The translations under genes and the position numbers were made by a program. Below are positions 31,852 to 43,925 of a stretch of DNA of 64,000 nucleotides, in pieces. The notes below the pieces were generated by a model. That model ran no database searches and was not told the origin of the DNA. It saw only the letters and a list, made by a program, of their open reading frames with translations. The DNA comes from Siphonodentalium dalli (taxonomy: Eukaryota > Mollusca > Scaphopoda > Gadilida > Siphonodentaliidae): assembly GCA_032622095.1 (NCBI GenBank), contig CP136063.1:117326723-117390722 (forward strand). The letters run 5' to 3'. Within the stretch, counting starts at the first letter, position 1. Each line of letters begins with the position of its first letter.

Positions 31852-34800
31852 AGGGGTGAGGGGTGTTTCTAATGTGTATTTGGGTGTGCCACCCGCCCAT
31901 GCCGTAAAATCGGTTGAAATCCTTACCGTTCTCGAAATGGTCCATACCCCATTTCACCCCTCGGGTGGTACCCCCGGGGGTGATGGGTGGGGTGTTTCTA
32001 TGGTGTATTTGGTGCGGGCCACCCACCCATATGCCGTCAAATCGGTCGAAATCCTTACCGTTCTCGAAAATGGTCCATATCCCATTTTCACCCCCTCCGG
32101 TGGTAACCCCCGGGGTGATGGGTGGGGGTCCGGGGTGTTTCTAGTGTGTATTTGGGCGGGTCACCCACCCATGCCGTAAAATCGGTCGAAATCCTTACCG
32201 TTTCCGAAAATGGTCCATACCCCAGTTTCACCCCCTCGGGTGGGTGGGGGATCGTGTGTTTCTAGGGTGGTGTATTTGGGGTGCGCCATCCACACATTCC
32301 GTCAAATCGCTTGAAGTCCTTGCCTTTCTCGAAAATGTTCCATACCCCATTTTCTTCTCCTCGGGGTGGTACCCCCGGGGTAATGGGTGGGGATCGGGGT
32401 GTTTCTACGATGTATTTGTGGTGGGTCACCCACCCATGCCGTCAAATCGGTCGAAATCCTTACCGATCTCGAAAATTGTCCATACCCCATTTTCACCCCC
32501 TCGGTTGGTATCCCCCGGGGGTCATTGTTGGGGTTCTTGGTCTTTCTAGGATGCATTTGTGGCGGGCCACCCACCCATACCGTCAAATCGGTCGAAATCC
32601 TTACCGTTCTCGATAATGGTCCATACCCCATGTTCACACCCTCGGGGTGGTATCCCCGTGGTGATTGATGGGGTTCTGAGTGCTTCTAGGATGTATTTGG
32701 GGCGGGGCACCCACAAGGAAAATGGTCCATACCCCATTTTCACCCCTCGGGGTGGTACCCCCGGGGTGATTGGTGTGGTCGGGGTGTTTCTAGGGTGTGG
32801 TTGTGGCGGGCCACCACACATGCCGTCAAATTGGTCGAAATACTTACCTTCTCGAATGGTCGATACATCATTTTCACCCCCTCGGGGTGATACCCCTGGG
32901 TGATGGGTGGGTGGGGTTTTTCTATGGTGTATATGAGGCGGGCCTCCCACCAAAATGCCGTCAAATCGGTCGAAATCCTTACCGTTCCCGAAAATGGTCC
33001 ATACCCAATGTTCACCCCCCTCGGAGTGTTACCCCCCCCCGGTGATGGGTGAGGTTGGGGTTTTTCCAAGGTGTATTTGGGGCGGGCCACCACCCATGCC
33101 ATCAAATTGGTCGAAATCCTTACCGTTCTCGAAAATGGTGCATACCCCATTTTCACCCACCTCGGGTGGTACCACCGGGAGTGATGTTGAGGGGTGTTAC
33201 TAATGTGTATTTGGGTGTGCCAGCCGCCCATGCCGTAAAATCGGTTGAAATACTTACCGTTCTCGAAAATGGTCCATACCCCCATTTCACCCCCTCGGGT
33301 GGTACCCCCGGGGGTGATGGGTTGGGGATCGTGTGTTTCTATTGTGTATTTGGGGTGGGCCACCCACCCATGGCGTCAAATCGGTTGAAGTCCTTACCTT
33401 TCTCGAAAATAATCCATACCCCTTTTCCATCTCCTCGGGGTGGCACCACCGGATGTGATGGTGGGGATCGGGTGTGTTTCTAGGGTCTATTTGGGGCGGG
33501 TCACCCACACATGCCGTCAAATTGGTTGAAATCCTTACCGTTCTCGAAAATAGTCCATACCCCATTTTACCCCCTCGGGTGGTAGCCTACCTCCGTGGGT
33601 GATGATTGGGGTCGAGGTGTTTGTAGGGTGTGTTTGTGGCGGGCCACACACTCATACCGTCAAGTCGGTCGAAATCCTTACCGATCTCGAAAATGGTCCA
33701 TACCCCATTTTCACCCCCTCGGGCTGGTACCTCCGGGTTGATTGGTGGGGTCGGGATGTTTCTAGGGTGCGGTTGTGGCGGGCCACCTTCCCATCTATTC
33801 AAATCGGTCGAAATCCTTACCTTCTCGAAAATGGTCGATACCTCATTTTTACCCCTTCGGGGTGGTATCCCCGGGTGATGGGTGGTTGGGGTTTTTCTAT
33901 GGTCTATTTGAGGCGGGCCACCCACCCAAAATTCCGTCAAATCGGTCGAAATCCTTACCGTTCTCGAAAATGGTCCATACCCCATTTTCACCCCCTCGGG
34001 TTGGTACATGTACCTCCGGGGAGATTTTGGTGGGGTCGGGGTGTTTATTGGGTGTGGTTGTGGCGGGCCACCCTCCCATCTAGTCAAATCGGTCGAAATC
34101 CTTACCTTCTCGAAAATGGTCGAAACCTCATTTTCACCCCTTGGGTGGTACCCCCAGCTGACAGGTTGGTGGGGTTTTTCTATGGTGTATTTGAGGCGGG
34201 CCACCCACCCAAATGCCGTCAAATCGGTCGAAATTCTTACCGTTCTCGAAAATGGTCCATACCCCATTTTCACCCCTCTGGGTTATTGGTGGGGACGGGG
34301 TTTTCTATGGTGTGGTTGTGGTGGGCCACCTTCCCATGTAGTCGAATCGGTCGAAATCCTTACCTTCTCGAAAATGGTCGATACCTCACTTTCACCCCCT
34401 CGGGTGGTACACCGGGTGATGGGTGGGTGGGGTTTTTCTATGGTTTATTTGAGTCAGGCCACCCACCCAAAATGCCGTCAAATCGGTCGAAATCCTCACC
34501 GTTCTCGAAAATGGTCCATACCCAATGCTCACCCCCTCGGAGTGTTACCCCCCCCCCCTGTGTGATGGGTGGGGTTCGGGTGTTTTTCTAGGGTGTATTT
34601 GGGGCGGGCCACCCACCCATGCCGTCAAATCGGTCGAAATCCTTACCGTTCTCGAAAATGGTCCATACCCCATGTTCACCCCTCGGTGGTACCCCCCGGG
34701 AGTGATGGTGAGGGGTGAGGGATGTTTCTATTGTGTATTTGGGGTTTGCCACCCGCCCATAACGTCAAATCGGTCGAAATCCTTACCGTTCTCTAAAATG

Positions 34801-36406
34801 GTCCATACCCCATTTTCACCTTCTCGGTTGGTACCCCCGGGGTGATGGGTGGGGATCGGGGTGTTTCTATGGTGTATTTGGGGTGGGCCACACAACAATG
34901 CCGTCAAATTGGTTGAAATCCTTACCATTCTCGAAAATGGTCCATACCACATTTTCACCCCCTTGGTGGTACCCCCCGGGGGTGATGGATGGGGATCGGG
35001 GTATTTCTAGGGTGTATTTGGGGCGGGCCACCCACGCATGCCGACAAATCGGTCGAAATCCTTACCGTTCTCGAATATTGCCCTTACTCCATTTTCACCC
35101 CCTTGGGGTGGTACACCCCGGGGATGATGGTTGGGGGTAGGTGTGTTTCTAGGGTGTATTTGCGGCTGGCCACTCACCCACGCCGTCAAATCAGTTGAAA
35201 TCATTACCGTTCTCGAAAATGGCCCATACCCCATTTTCACCCCCTCGGGTGGTACCCCATGGGGTGATGGGTGCGGGATCTTGTGTTTCCATGGTGTATT
35301 TGGGGTAGGCCACCCACCCATACCGTCATATAGGTCGAAATCCGAACCGTAGTCGATACTGGTCCATACCCTATGTTCACCCCCTTGGGTGGTACCCCCG
35401 TGGTGATGGATGGGGTCTGTGTGTTTCTAGGGTGTATTTGGGGCGGGCCACCGACCCATGCCGTCAAATCTGTCGAAATCCTTACCGTCCTCGAAAATGG
35501 TCCATACCCCATTTTCACCCCCAGGGGCTGGTACCTCCGTGGTGATTGGTGGGGTCGGGGTGTTTCCAGGGTGTGGTTGTGGCGGGCCACCCTCCCATCT
35601 AGTCAAATCGGCCGAAATCCTTACCGTTCTCGAAAATGGTCCATACCCCATGTTCACCCCCTCGGGTGGTACCCCGTGGTGATGGATGGGGGGTCTGGGT
35701 GTTTCTAGTGTGTATTTGAAAGTTCTGATGTCGGCTATTTTCAAATCGGTTGAAATCCTTACCGTTCTCGAAAATGGTCCTTACCCCATTTTCACCCCCT
35801 CGTTGTGGTACCCCCCCCCCGGGAGTGATGGTGAGGGGTTCGGTGTGTCTATATTGTGTATTTGGGTGTGGCACGCGCTCATAACGTCAAATCGGTCGAA
35901 ATCCTTACCGTTCTCGAAAATGGTCCATACCCCATTTTCACCTTCTCGGTTGGTACCCCCCGGGGTGATGGTGGGGGATCGGGTGTTTCTATGGTGTATT
36001 TGGTGCGGACCACCCACCCATGCCGTCAAATTGGTTGAAATCCGTACCATTCTCGAAAATGGTCCATACCCCATTTTCACCCCTCGGGTGGTACCCCCGG
36101 GATGATTGGTGGGGATCGGGGTATTTCTAGGGTGTATTTGGGGCGGGCCACCCACCCATGCCGTCAAATTGGTCGAAATCCTTACCGTTCTCGAATATTT
36201 TCCATACCCCATTTCACCCCCTCTGGGTGGTACCCTCGGGGATGATGGTTGTGGGTAGGTGCGTTTCTATGGTGTATTTGTGGCTGGCCATCCACCCATG
36301 CCGTCAAATCGGTTGAAATCCTTATCGTTCTCGAAAATGGTTCTTACCCCATTTTCACCCCCTCGTTGTGGTACCCCCGGGGTGATGGGTGGGGATCGGT
36401 CTGTTT
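31852..36406 (+). repeat. ~141-bp satellite array, left arm and spacer edge
   Basis: Roughly 32 monomers of about 139-141 bp. Landmarks in each are CGTCAAATCGGTCGAAATCC, TTACCGTTCTCGAAAATGG, TCCATACCCCATTTTCACCC, a GGTACCCCCGGGGTGATGG core, GGGTGTTTCTA and GGGCGGGCCACCCACCC. Monomers are about 80-90% alike. GGTACC-CCCGGGG makes a short palindrome. The array continues 513 bp beyond the duplicated segment into the spacer and ends where a LINE fragment starts at ~36448. Confidence 0.93.
35720..35741. other. 22-bp foreign patch inside one satellite monomer
   Basis: In this monomer the usual GGGCGGGCCACCCACCCATG block is replaced by a 22-bp sequence. It is an exact reverse-complement match to 37959-37980 in the spacer and is mirrored at ~44078-44099 in the right arm. 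Confidence 0.8.
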
Positions 36407-36447
36407 ACAAATGGCATTTTACAATCAAATTATAACATAATAATATA

Positions 36448-37425
36448 GCATGGAGTTCTTTTACACAGGCAGATTTTGCAAAGCAGTCAAAGCCATATCG
36501 GTGATTGGGAATAAAGCGATGCATGGGTTTTTAGGGAATATCAACAACCTAAATTTGACCAACGACCTACTATTAACGCTTTTCGACAAAACTATAGAAC
36601 CAATTCTACTATATGGAAGTGAAATATGGGGTATAGAAAACACATCAGAAATAGACAAAGTAATCCTGAGATTTTATAAGCATATTCTTAATATGAAAAC
36701 CAGCACTCCCACGTTCATGGTGTACGGAGACATTGGCAGATATCCAGTCAGTTTGAGATGTAAGATGAGAATTATTCAATATTGGAACCGCATACTAAAG
36801 GGCAAGAGTTCGCCTTTAGCTCGGGAACTTTATCTACTTTTCGTCAGATTGGGGGAGCTGGGTAGGACGAACAAGGTGAAAACGTGGATTCAATCAGTTA
36901 AAGGCATATTGGATTCCGTCGGCATGAGTTATATATGGACATGTCAGAAAATTTCATCCGAAGAAATAATGGCCATCGAAAGCACACTCAAATATCATTT
37001 TATTCAGACTTGGTGGTGGGACATGTACAACTCCTCTCGTGGTAAATTATACATGAACTTTAAACGGACAATGAAATATGAATCATATTTGCAAAATCTA
37101 CCGCGTGATCTAGCCCAACAACTATTACGACTAAGAACATGTAATCACAAACTGCGTTGTGAGTCTGGGAGGTGGAGTATAAATAAAGAAAAAATCCCGA
37201 GCCTGTCAAAAATGCAGGACCCACATAGAAGACGAGTACCACGTTGTGATGATTTGTCCAAAATACTTGGATCTAAGAATGAGATACATCCCGGCTAACT
37301 TTTGGCAAGAGCCATCTAGAGCACGATTTTATATTTTACTCGGTAGCCAAAACCCAGCTACTCAGAAAAGTTTAGCGATATTTGTTAAGGCGTGCATGAA
37401 GATTCACGAAAAAAACAAGAGATGA
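36448..37425 (+). pseudogene. LINE ORF2 C-terminal half (family A), frameshifted
   Basis: From about 36450 the frame reads FFYTGRFCKAVKAI, LLYGSEIWGIENTSE and LRLRTCNHKLRCESGRW, matching the region after the RT catalytic motifs of the 39404-40966 element. After about 37195 the frame shifts. The continuing zinc-knuckle region (CRTHIEDEYHVVMICPKYL) lies in the next frame and stops at TGA 37423-37425. RT motifs A-C are missing. The 5' truncation point abuts the satellite. Confidence 0.82.
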
Positions 37426-37454
37426 CACAACATGATTCGATTAACAACATGTAC

Positions 37455-37490
37455 ACATGCTGGCATTACACATGTGTAATGTCAGCATGT
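37455..37490. repeat. 36-bp near-perfect palindrome
   Basis: ACATGCTGGCATTACACA followed by its complement TGTGTAATGTCAGCATGT, one mismatch, no loop. It lies 30 bp after the LINE stop codon. Confidence 0.9.
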
Positions 37491-37554
37491 ATACCTTGTC
37501 TTGATAATGATAAAAAAAAAAATACGGCGATTTTGCGACGACACTGATGGCGAT

Positions 37555-37862
37555 TGACGACGACGACGATAACAACGTTGGCGATGTTGATGACGGGATA
37601 ATGGTGACGATAGATGTTAACGAAGATGTATAAAGACGGCGACAAAAATACGGATGATGAAGATGATGATGACGATGGTGTTGATGATGACGATTATGAT
37701 GATGATGATGATGGTGATGACGATGGTGTTGATGATGATGGTGTTGATGATGATGATGGTGATGATGATGATGATGATGATGATGCAGATGAATAATGAT
37801 GATGATGATGATGTTGATGACGATGAGGATGTTGACGATGGTGATGATGATGACGATGTAAG
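37555..37862 (+). repeat. GAT-rich microsatellite
   Basis: About 300 bp of GAT/GAC/GGT trinucleotides. It follows a family-A LINE fragment; the related element at 39190 ends in a (GAT)n tail read on the plus strand, so the microsatellite may have grown from a LINE tail. Confidence 0.9.
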
Positions 37863-38879
37863 TGACCCCATTGTATATATGTACATATCCATGTTCTGCA
37901 TTAATTTGCAGCGTTAACAATTAAAGCATGCAACATGCAGTATTCATCAAAGCATATAAAAATAGCCGACATCAGAACTTATCAAACAGCTGAGTATAAC
38001 TCATTCACTATTATCCTAGATGTGAAAATGTTCGAACCAATTGTCATAACATGATTACTGTAAACATTACTATTCTGTGATTTGAATCTCAAATAATGTT
38101 CAAATCTATGAAAATATATTCTTTTTGTTACAGAAATGAGAAATGTATAGTCAGGTCTTGGCTATTTCGCGCAACCACTGCAGGCCACGTCCCTGCTACA
38201 GCGTACCAGTTGGCTATTAACTATAGACCACCATTTCCGAAACATCCCTCCGTGTTCGTAAGATGTTATTCAGTTAAATGTATTTATAATAACATACACG
38301 AACCAGATCCTATCTTTATTTCCGACAAAAGGCGGACCATAACTTATGTCTTAACTTTAAGATTATCTTAAGAAACCTCACGTTAGACTTACAGTTAAGA
38401 CCAAAATTAAGACTATATTAAGTAAGACACTGTTTGTGAAACGAACTTAAGACCATCTTACGTCCCAACTATGTCAGTTGCTTTCATGAAACTGGGCCTA
38501 GCCATAATCAAGTATGACAAGGCGTATGATTGGTGGGCAGTCTCCAATAATAATTATTGGGCTATTACAGCCTATTAACTGGTTAGTTTGATATCGACTG
38601 CGATATGAGACCGCGGTAACGACCGCAACGTCGTATCGGTGTGAAGTATGGCACTGACGAGAAATGGCACTGTCAGAAATGGCAATGCACTCAAGATCAT
38701 ATATTATATACCCATGATTGCAATTATGGAATATATTTTGGTCGATAACATACTGACCAGGTAGTATAATAATATTAACACAATGTCACTATTAGCCAGT
38801 CAAAATGATATAATAATATTTCGAATGTGACATTCCGGTAGTTTTTTCGGATTAGAATGGCAAGGTAGGGTCATCTTTT
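37863..38879. other. Spacer stretch with a putative MITE end
   Basis: No gene supported. 38340-38505 has repeated CTTAAGA/TCTTAAG motifs and ends TTTCATGAAACTGGGCC, a form seen at ends of non-autonomous DNA transposons in marine invertebrates. The matching left end was not located. Confidence 0.35.
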
Positions 38880-38971
38880 GTTTGTACATGTATATCGGTG
38901 ATTGATATTTATATATTATGACAACGAATGGAATAACAGTAGGATGATGTAATAAAGTTATACATTTTATT
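38880..38971 (+). repeat. 92-bp direct repeat, left copy
   Basis: Identical over 92 bp to 40957-41048. It flanks the LINE insertion and is best read as a long target-site duplication. Confidence 0.9.
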
Positions 38972-40956
38972 GTATTTTATTTAATTCGGATATCAATATT
39001 TTGTATATACACCAAATAAGCTATATAACAAGTGTGTGTCGGTGTTTGAGATGGTGTGTGAGAGGCTTTATGTGGGGTGTGAGAGGGTGTGTGTGTGTGT
39101 TGCTTATCTGTCACGATTTTGGCGCGTTTATATATATCGCACGCTCATGTCCGATTTCACACAAATGTTCACTAATCATGCTCTTAAATATTGATGATGA
39201 TGATGATTGATTTATTGCATAAGTCACATAACAGTGAAACAAGCAAAACATATATACACTATGTACACAACTTTGAATATCACATTAATCATTGTTCATT
39301 TCATATACACAGCAGTAATTAAATTAGATTACACAATAATAGGCGATACACTTAACAAGTATGATAATTACATGTGTTCACCCATAACAATAAATGATTT
39401 CGATTATATATTATAAGACACCTTCTTAAAGGCACACCTTAGGAATATGCATAGTCTTTTTATGAGGCCTATATTTTGAAGAGATAGGAGACCATGGAAT
39501 TTCTCTCTCGTAGGGTTCTTCCAAAAGTACTCAGGGATATATTGTTTTCTGATTTCATCCAAATGACTGCATATAATAACTAAATGGTATTCGTCTCCTA
39601 AATATTCTCCACATATGGTGCATATCCTATTGTCATTACCATTCTGAGATTTCTTCCATCTTGCGCACTCTATAGGCAGTTTATGATTTGCAGTTCTGAG
39701 CTTCAAGAGGTATATCGATATATTAGACGGCAAAATCTTCAAGTAATTTGGGTAACCGTAGTCAGTTTTAATAGAACTATAAAATTGGGCCCTCGATGAA
39801 GAAGATGTGTTTATGTCAACGAGTAGTGCGTCCCAATGACGTTGTTTGAGAACAGTTTTTGCATTTCTCAGTTCAATAGCGGTCAGGCCCGTCTGGGTGA
39901 TCCACTTTGATTGCAATTTCAAATCATAAAGAGCATTTTTGACAAAACATAACCATTTGGAGTTATTTTTGTCTACTGTCTGTGAGTTCATCTCATGAGT
40001 CTGATAAATTAAGGTATATATATTCTTAGCTAGCTCAGAGCCGTTACTCGATACGAGCTTTGACCAATATGTCAGAGCTCGGCATGTTATTTCTATAGCG
40101 ACGGGGTGTCGTGCGAATTCTGCATAAACTATGTAATTGGGGGTACTCATTTTGATGGACGCAACCATCTTACAAAATTTTAGATGTAGTGTCTCTACAC
40201 TTTGAATACGTTCAAAACACCATATCTCACTCCCATACAGTAAAATAGGTAAAATCATCTTATTGAATAAATCAAGCATAATATCAATGGGTAGGTTAAG
40301 TTTTCGAAACTTATTAAGCAGGCCGTATATGGCTCTCGTTGCAGAATTAACTGTTTTCTTTATGTTCTGACAGAAGCGACCATTATAAAATAATTTAACC
40401 CCTAAATAAGTGAATTCTTTAACTATTTCTAGAACACAGCCTCTATACATGAATGTGGGGAGATTTTTTGACCATTTCTTTGTGAAAATCATTAATTTGG
40501 TCTTTTTTGTATTGACTTGAAGTTTCCAAGCCTCTGCATAATCGGCAAAGGCGAGGAGAGCCCTATGCATATTATCTTCGTCGTCAGAAAATAGAACTGT
40601 ATCGTCGGCATATAAAAGACATAACAATTTAATAAAGCATCCAACATTTTGCATATATGATTCGTCTAGAAATTTCAGAGGGTCTATTGCACAATCATAC
40701 AAGAAACTTTGTAAATCATTTACATATAGAGAAAATAAGAAAGGTGACATTATTTCACCTTGGAATAGGCCAATTTTACTGACAAAAAAGTCAGACATAG
40801 AGTTGTTGTCTTTGACACAAATTTTAATTTTGCCATACATATCCTTTATAATATTTAGGACTTTACCATTAATATCATAGTTCATCATTTTTAGCCACAA
40901 TGCGTCCGTCCAGATAGTATCAAATGATTTTCGAAAGTCTATAAAGATACAATAAA
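38972..40956 (-). mobile_element. 5'-truncated LINE (family A) with possible 3' transduction
   Basis: Minus-strand insert between the 92-bp repeats. The LINE's own 3' end appears to be AATAAATCAATCATCATC at about 39220-39192. The next ~220 bp (39191-38972) has no LINE character, includes a GTGTGAGAGG-rich stretch and ends with AAATAAAATAC beside the left repeat. This fits read-through into downstream DNA of a source locus, but a composite insertion is also possible. Confidence 0.75.
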
Positions 40957-40966
40957 GTTTGTACAT
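39404..40966 (-). pseudogene. LINE reverse transcriptase ORF2, 5'-truncated
   Basis: An open frame of about 520 codons with no stop. It starts abruptly within RT motif A (FIDFRKSFDTIW), followed by GLFQGEIMSPFLFSLYVNDL (motif B region) and LLYADDTVLFS with the catalytic YADD. Then come KTKLMIF, ILPILLYGSEIW and a C-terminal knuckle CTICGEYLGDEYHLVIIC. The endonuclease and the RT fingers are missing, so it cannot act alone. The apparent first methionine lies in the flanking repeat, not in the element. The intact frame suggests a fairly recent insertion. Confidence 0.88.
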
Positions 40967-41048
40967 GTATATCGGTGATTGATATTTATATATTATGACA
41001 ACGAATGGAATAACAGTAGGATGATGTAATAAAGTTATACATTTTATT
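40957..41048 (+). repeat. 92-bp direct repeat, right copy
   Basis: Identical to 38880-38971. Its left boundary coincides with the 5' truncation of the LINE, as expected for a target-site duplication. Confidence 0.9.
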
Positions 41049-42216
41049 CGTTAATGGGCAACTAAACCACAATCAATGTATACCATATGTGTTTATTGGA
41101 GTGCCAGTCAACAATAACGGATGGGGCATATTTAAGCATGTGGTCGAATCGTTGAATTATGCAATCTTGTCAGCAACGAGATTATATATTGGTTCCCGTT
41201 ACCACATCTGTTGATATAGTTGGGATTCTTTTCTCGATCTAGCAAGACAGCGCCTATATATGTTGAGAGAGTTATGATTCTTTTCTCGATCTGGAAAGAT
41301 CTAGCTCCATTTCTTGTAACAATCGTTTCCCGATTTATTTGTAAAGCACATCCATTGTCAAGAGTGTTCAATGTCGTACTGCGCACGGGTTGTGTTTCTT
41401 GGTCAACACAAGCCCAACTGGATTTTCCAGTTAACCCATTGGATGTGGTGCTCTAAGTTGGTCAGAGCATTGGAATATAATTATTTATCAGAATAAAAAA
41501 AAACGTTATATGGAGCACAGCTCAATCCAGAAACAAATTTATTCCAATTTTTGTTTTAATCTAAAGCCACATGGCGGTTTGCACATCAAAATACATGTTT
41601 CCCCTTTTAAGTTTTCCCGGTATCGAAATAGGTCTATAAATGCTTGAACTACATTTCTGTATGCATTGCCTGTGCCTGCATGTCACATTGAAGTAAACAA
41701 AATACAATTTTAACACGGCATTTGGTTCCCAAAACAACAGCCATATGCACGGCATGGAACAGAACAGAGCGTTCCGTGTTAGTTTATTCCTTATTGGTAA
41801 TAATAAAGAGCGTTTGTTTCACTTCTGTGCGATAAGTTGAAAACGACTGCGAAATGGCGGTGATAATGAACATGATTTTTTTTCAGAGCATATGAAGCCA
41901 GCATAACATTAATTCGTGCTCGCCAATTTACCCTTTTGAAGATTTAATAAAGTATGTATATCTACAACTAATCGCCCGATTCCGGACATTCTTACTCAAA
42001 AACTAAACGTGCTCTGGCACACTTCGTCCGCCGTGGATTGAAAACGAAAGGGGTTTGGGTCGAGTGAAAATTAAGTGTCAAGTAGACACATCAATATAAA
42101 CATATAACAGTGCAAAATAAGTGCCAAGATTGGTATAGCACATAAAACATACAAACGTGTCACGAAGATACAGCACTATAAACATAAGTGCAACATATGT
42201 GTCAAGAAGGTACAGT
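41049..42216. other. Spacer stretch without a supported gene
   Basis: Contains the phrase GATTCTTTTCTCGATCT twice (41223 and 41276). At 41560-41830 a segment with CACATGGCGGTTTGCA is related in inverted orientation to 63480-63665. Otherwise nothing is recognisable. Confidence 0.4.
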
Positions 42217-43077
42217 ACTATAAACATGATATGTGCTAAATACACATGATAATACATCGTCGTACATCGTCGCTCATTCGAGCTTCATAATTTTGTCTGC
42301 GTAATTTGGAAGGAGGTATACGATAGGTTGACAAATACACGGACCATTGATATACCGGCTTCATATGCTAGCTCTCTCTATATATATATACCTTTATTTC
42401 CTCCGTAATACAGAGAGCTTACATGTAATGAACAGGAACACAATACAAGGATAATTAGTATTTACAGACATTTAACACGAAGAAAATCAAACGTATATAC
42501 ATGTACACCACGCATAAATAACACACACGCACACATACACACCACAACCGCTCTCAAATACTCACTTACACGCACCCTTGTATACACACCCATACATACC
42601 TACATCCGCACATGCATACATACACATATACATACACACGTGTACATAGACACACACACTCGCTCGCAGTACATGCGTGCATAATCTCGAACACACCACA
42701 CGCATGTGTAAATGGAGTCAAGGCGGACAGTTGACATGAAAAGATGAGCATACATGAATATTATGGTCAGATACAGTAAGAATTTGAGACAGTTTAACCA
42801 TTTTGACTAGAAAACATGGATCAACGTTTTGTCCACAATAATTATTTAAAGCTGCTCGTTCATTGTGGTAGATCAGTAAACATTGTGGTCTTCATATAAG
42901 GCTTTGTGAGATCCAATCAATATTTTGGATCGCATTTGGATGGGGTGGGTGGAAAAGGGCTGTGTGTGTTTATATATTGAAAAAGTGAAGCGACAATATA
43001 GTGATCGTGGACTAATGCGTCACGTGACAGTGATCGTGTTCGCATCTGTAATTTCTTTAAGGCGTTTATATGATAGA
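42217..43077 (+). repeat. ~860-bp repeat R2, copy 1
   Basis: Homologous to 57551-58405 in direct orientation, about 96% identical by eye. It includes ~85 bp of family-B LINE coding sequence on the minus strand (about 42290-42378), a minus-strand 3' end with ACGGAGGAAATAAAGG, and a CA-rich tract at 42520-42660. The next base begins a LINE fragment. Confidence 0.85.
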
Positions 43078-43670
43078 GTTGTTTGACTGAACCACTAAAG
43101 ATATGCCGAGGAACGCGACAAGGGGTCGTCACCTCTCTTTTTTTCTATTTAGTGTACATAGATGAGCTCCTTGTCGCACTCGAACGGTCTGGATTTGGCA
43201 TGCAGATTAACCGCATACCATGTAGCTCACCGACAGCGGCTGATGACATCGCCCTAATCTCGCCGACAAAATTTTGTCTTGAGGAATTGATTTCTTTGTG
43301 TATTTCATACAGCAGACGTTGGAGATTTAAATTTTCTCCAACCAAAAGTGTCATCGTTGTCTTCAACGAATCCAGGTCAGAATATACCAAATCAAATAGA
43401 TCCGGGTCCGTTAACGGAGTCACCATAAATGAGTCCACAGAATGCTGTCATCTAGGTGTGATGCAAACCAAGTATAACAGTGCATCCAACCGCGCAGAAC
43501 GTATGTCACAAAAGTTGAGGAAATTATACTTCTCGCTCGCTGGAAAAAGTTGCCTCCAAGCGTGTACGCCGGTAACATATGCCAATCTTCTTCGCGCCAT
43601 TGCGCTGCCTAAATCCATGCATGGATCTGAGTTACTCTATTCGCCCACCTAGTACAAACGCTATCGCATG
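43078..43670 (+). pseudogene. LINE RT fragment (family B)
   Basis: About 190 codons covering RT motif B (CRGTRQGVVTS) and motif C in the form AADDIALIS, then RRWRFKFSPTKSVIVVFNES and LRKLYFSLAGKSC. It corresponds to about 55870-56420 of the element at 51833. Both ends are truncated; the left junction coincides with the end of repeat R2. The second position of the usual YADD box is shifted to AADD in both copies, so this is a family trait and not damage. Confidence 0.85.
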
Positions 43671-43925
43671 CCAAATGGGGTGGGATGCTGAAAAATCGCA
43701 AGCCAATTTGCGCGCGATTTAGTTTGCCGTGTCCCGCGTGACTCAGCATCGCATGCGAATATCTTATACTATGTTTCGATTGTAAAATTCAAAGAAATGT
43801 AACTCTAACATACCCGTTATTTAGTAAAAAATCATACCAAAAGAATGACACCACAAAGAGACACGTTTCAAAAACACTATAGGAAAAATCACTTTTAGGG
43901 TGGGTGGGCTTGGTGGATTTCATAT
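43671..43925. other. Spacer end before the right arm
   Basis: No gene is supported. A TCGCATGC / GCATGCGA inverted pair brackets about 43662-43758. The right arm starts abruptly at 43926. Confidence 0.4.

Larger units (their letters stand above)
27856..35893 (+). repeat. Left arm of an ~8-kb inverted duplication
   Basis: Reads as the reverse complement of 43926-51832. Differences seen are few single-base changes, differing lengths of G/C homopolymers and one missing satellite monomer in the right arm. By eye identity is about 99% outside those. Contents from the outer edge: hairpin, T-rich tract, a 107-bp hairpin, a 1.4-kb direct-repeat region and the satellite. No intact gene is recognised in either arm. 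Confidence 0.95.

Noticed and set aside
33599-34591. 330-codon open frame (and the 415-codon frame at 44980-46227, minus)
   Set aside because: Both lie in the 141-bp satellite, where one stop-free monomer repeated in phase gives long frames on both strands; mutations do not respect codons by eye.
37441-37920. Histidine-, aspartate- or methionine-rich frames
   Set aside because: Direct translations of the GAT/ATC microsatellite.
38096-38371. 91-codon frame in the spacer
   Set aside because: No recognisable domain, overlaps a putative MITE, no splice or promoter support.
42566-42751. Cysteine/tyrosine/valine-rich frame, also at 57888-58073
   Set aside because: Comes from the CA-rich tract inside repeat R2.
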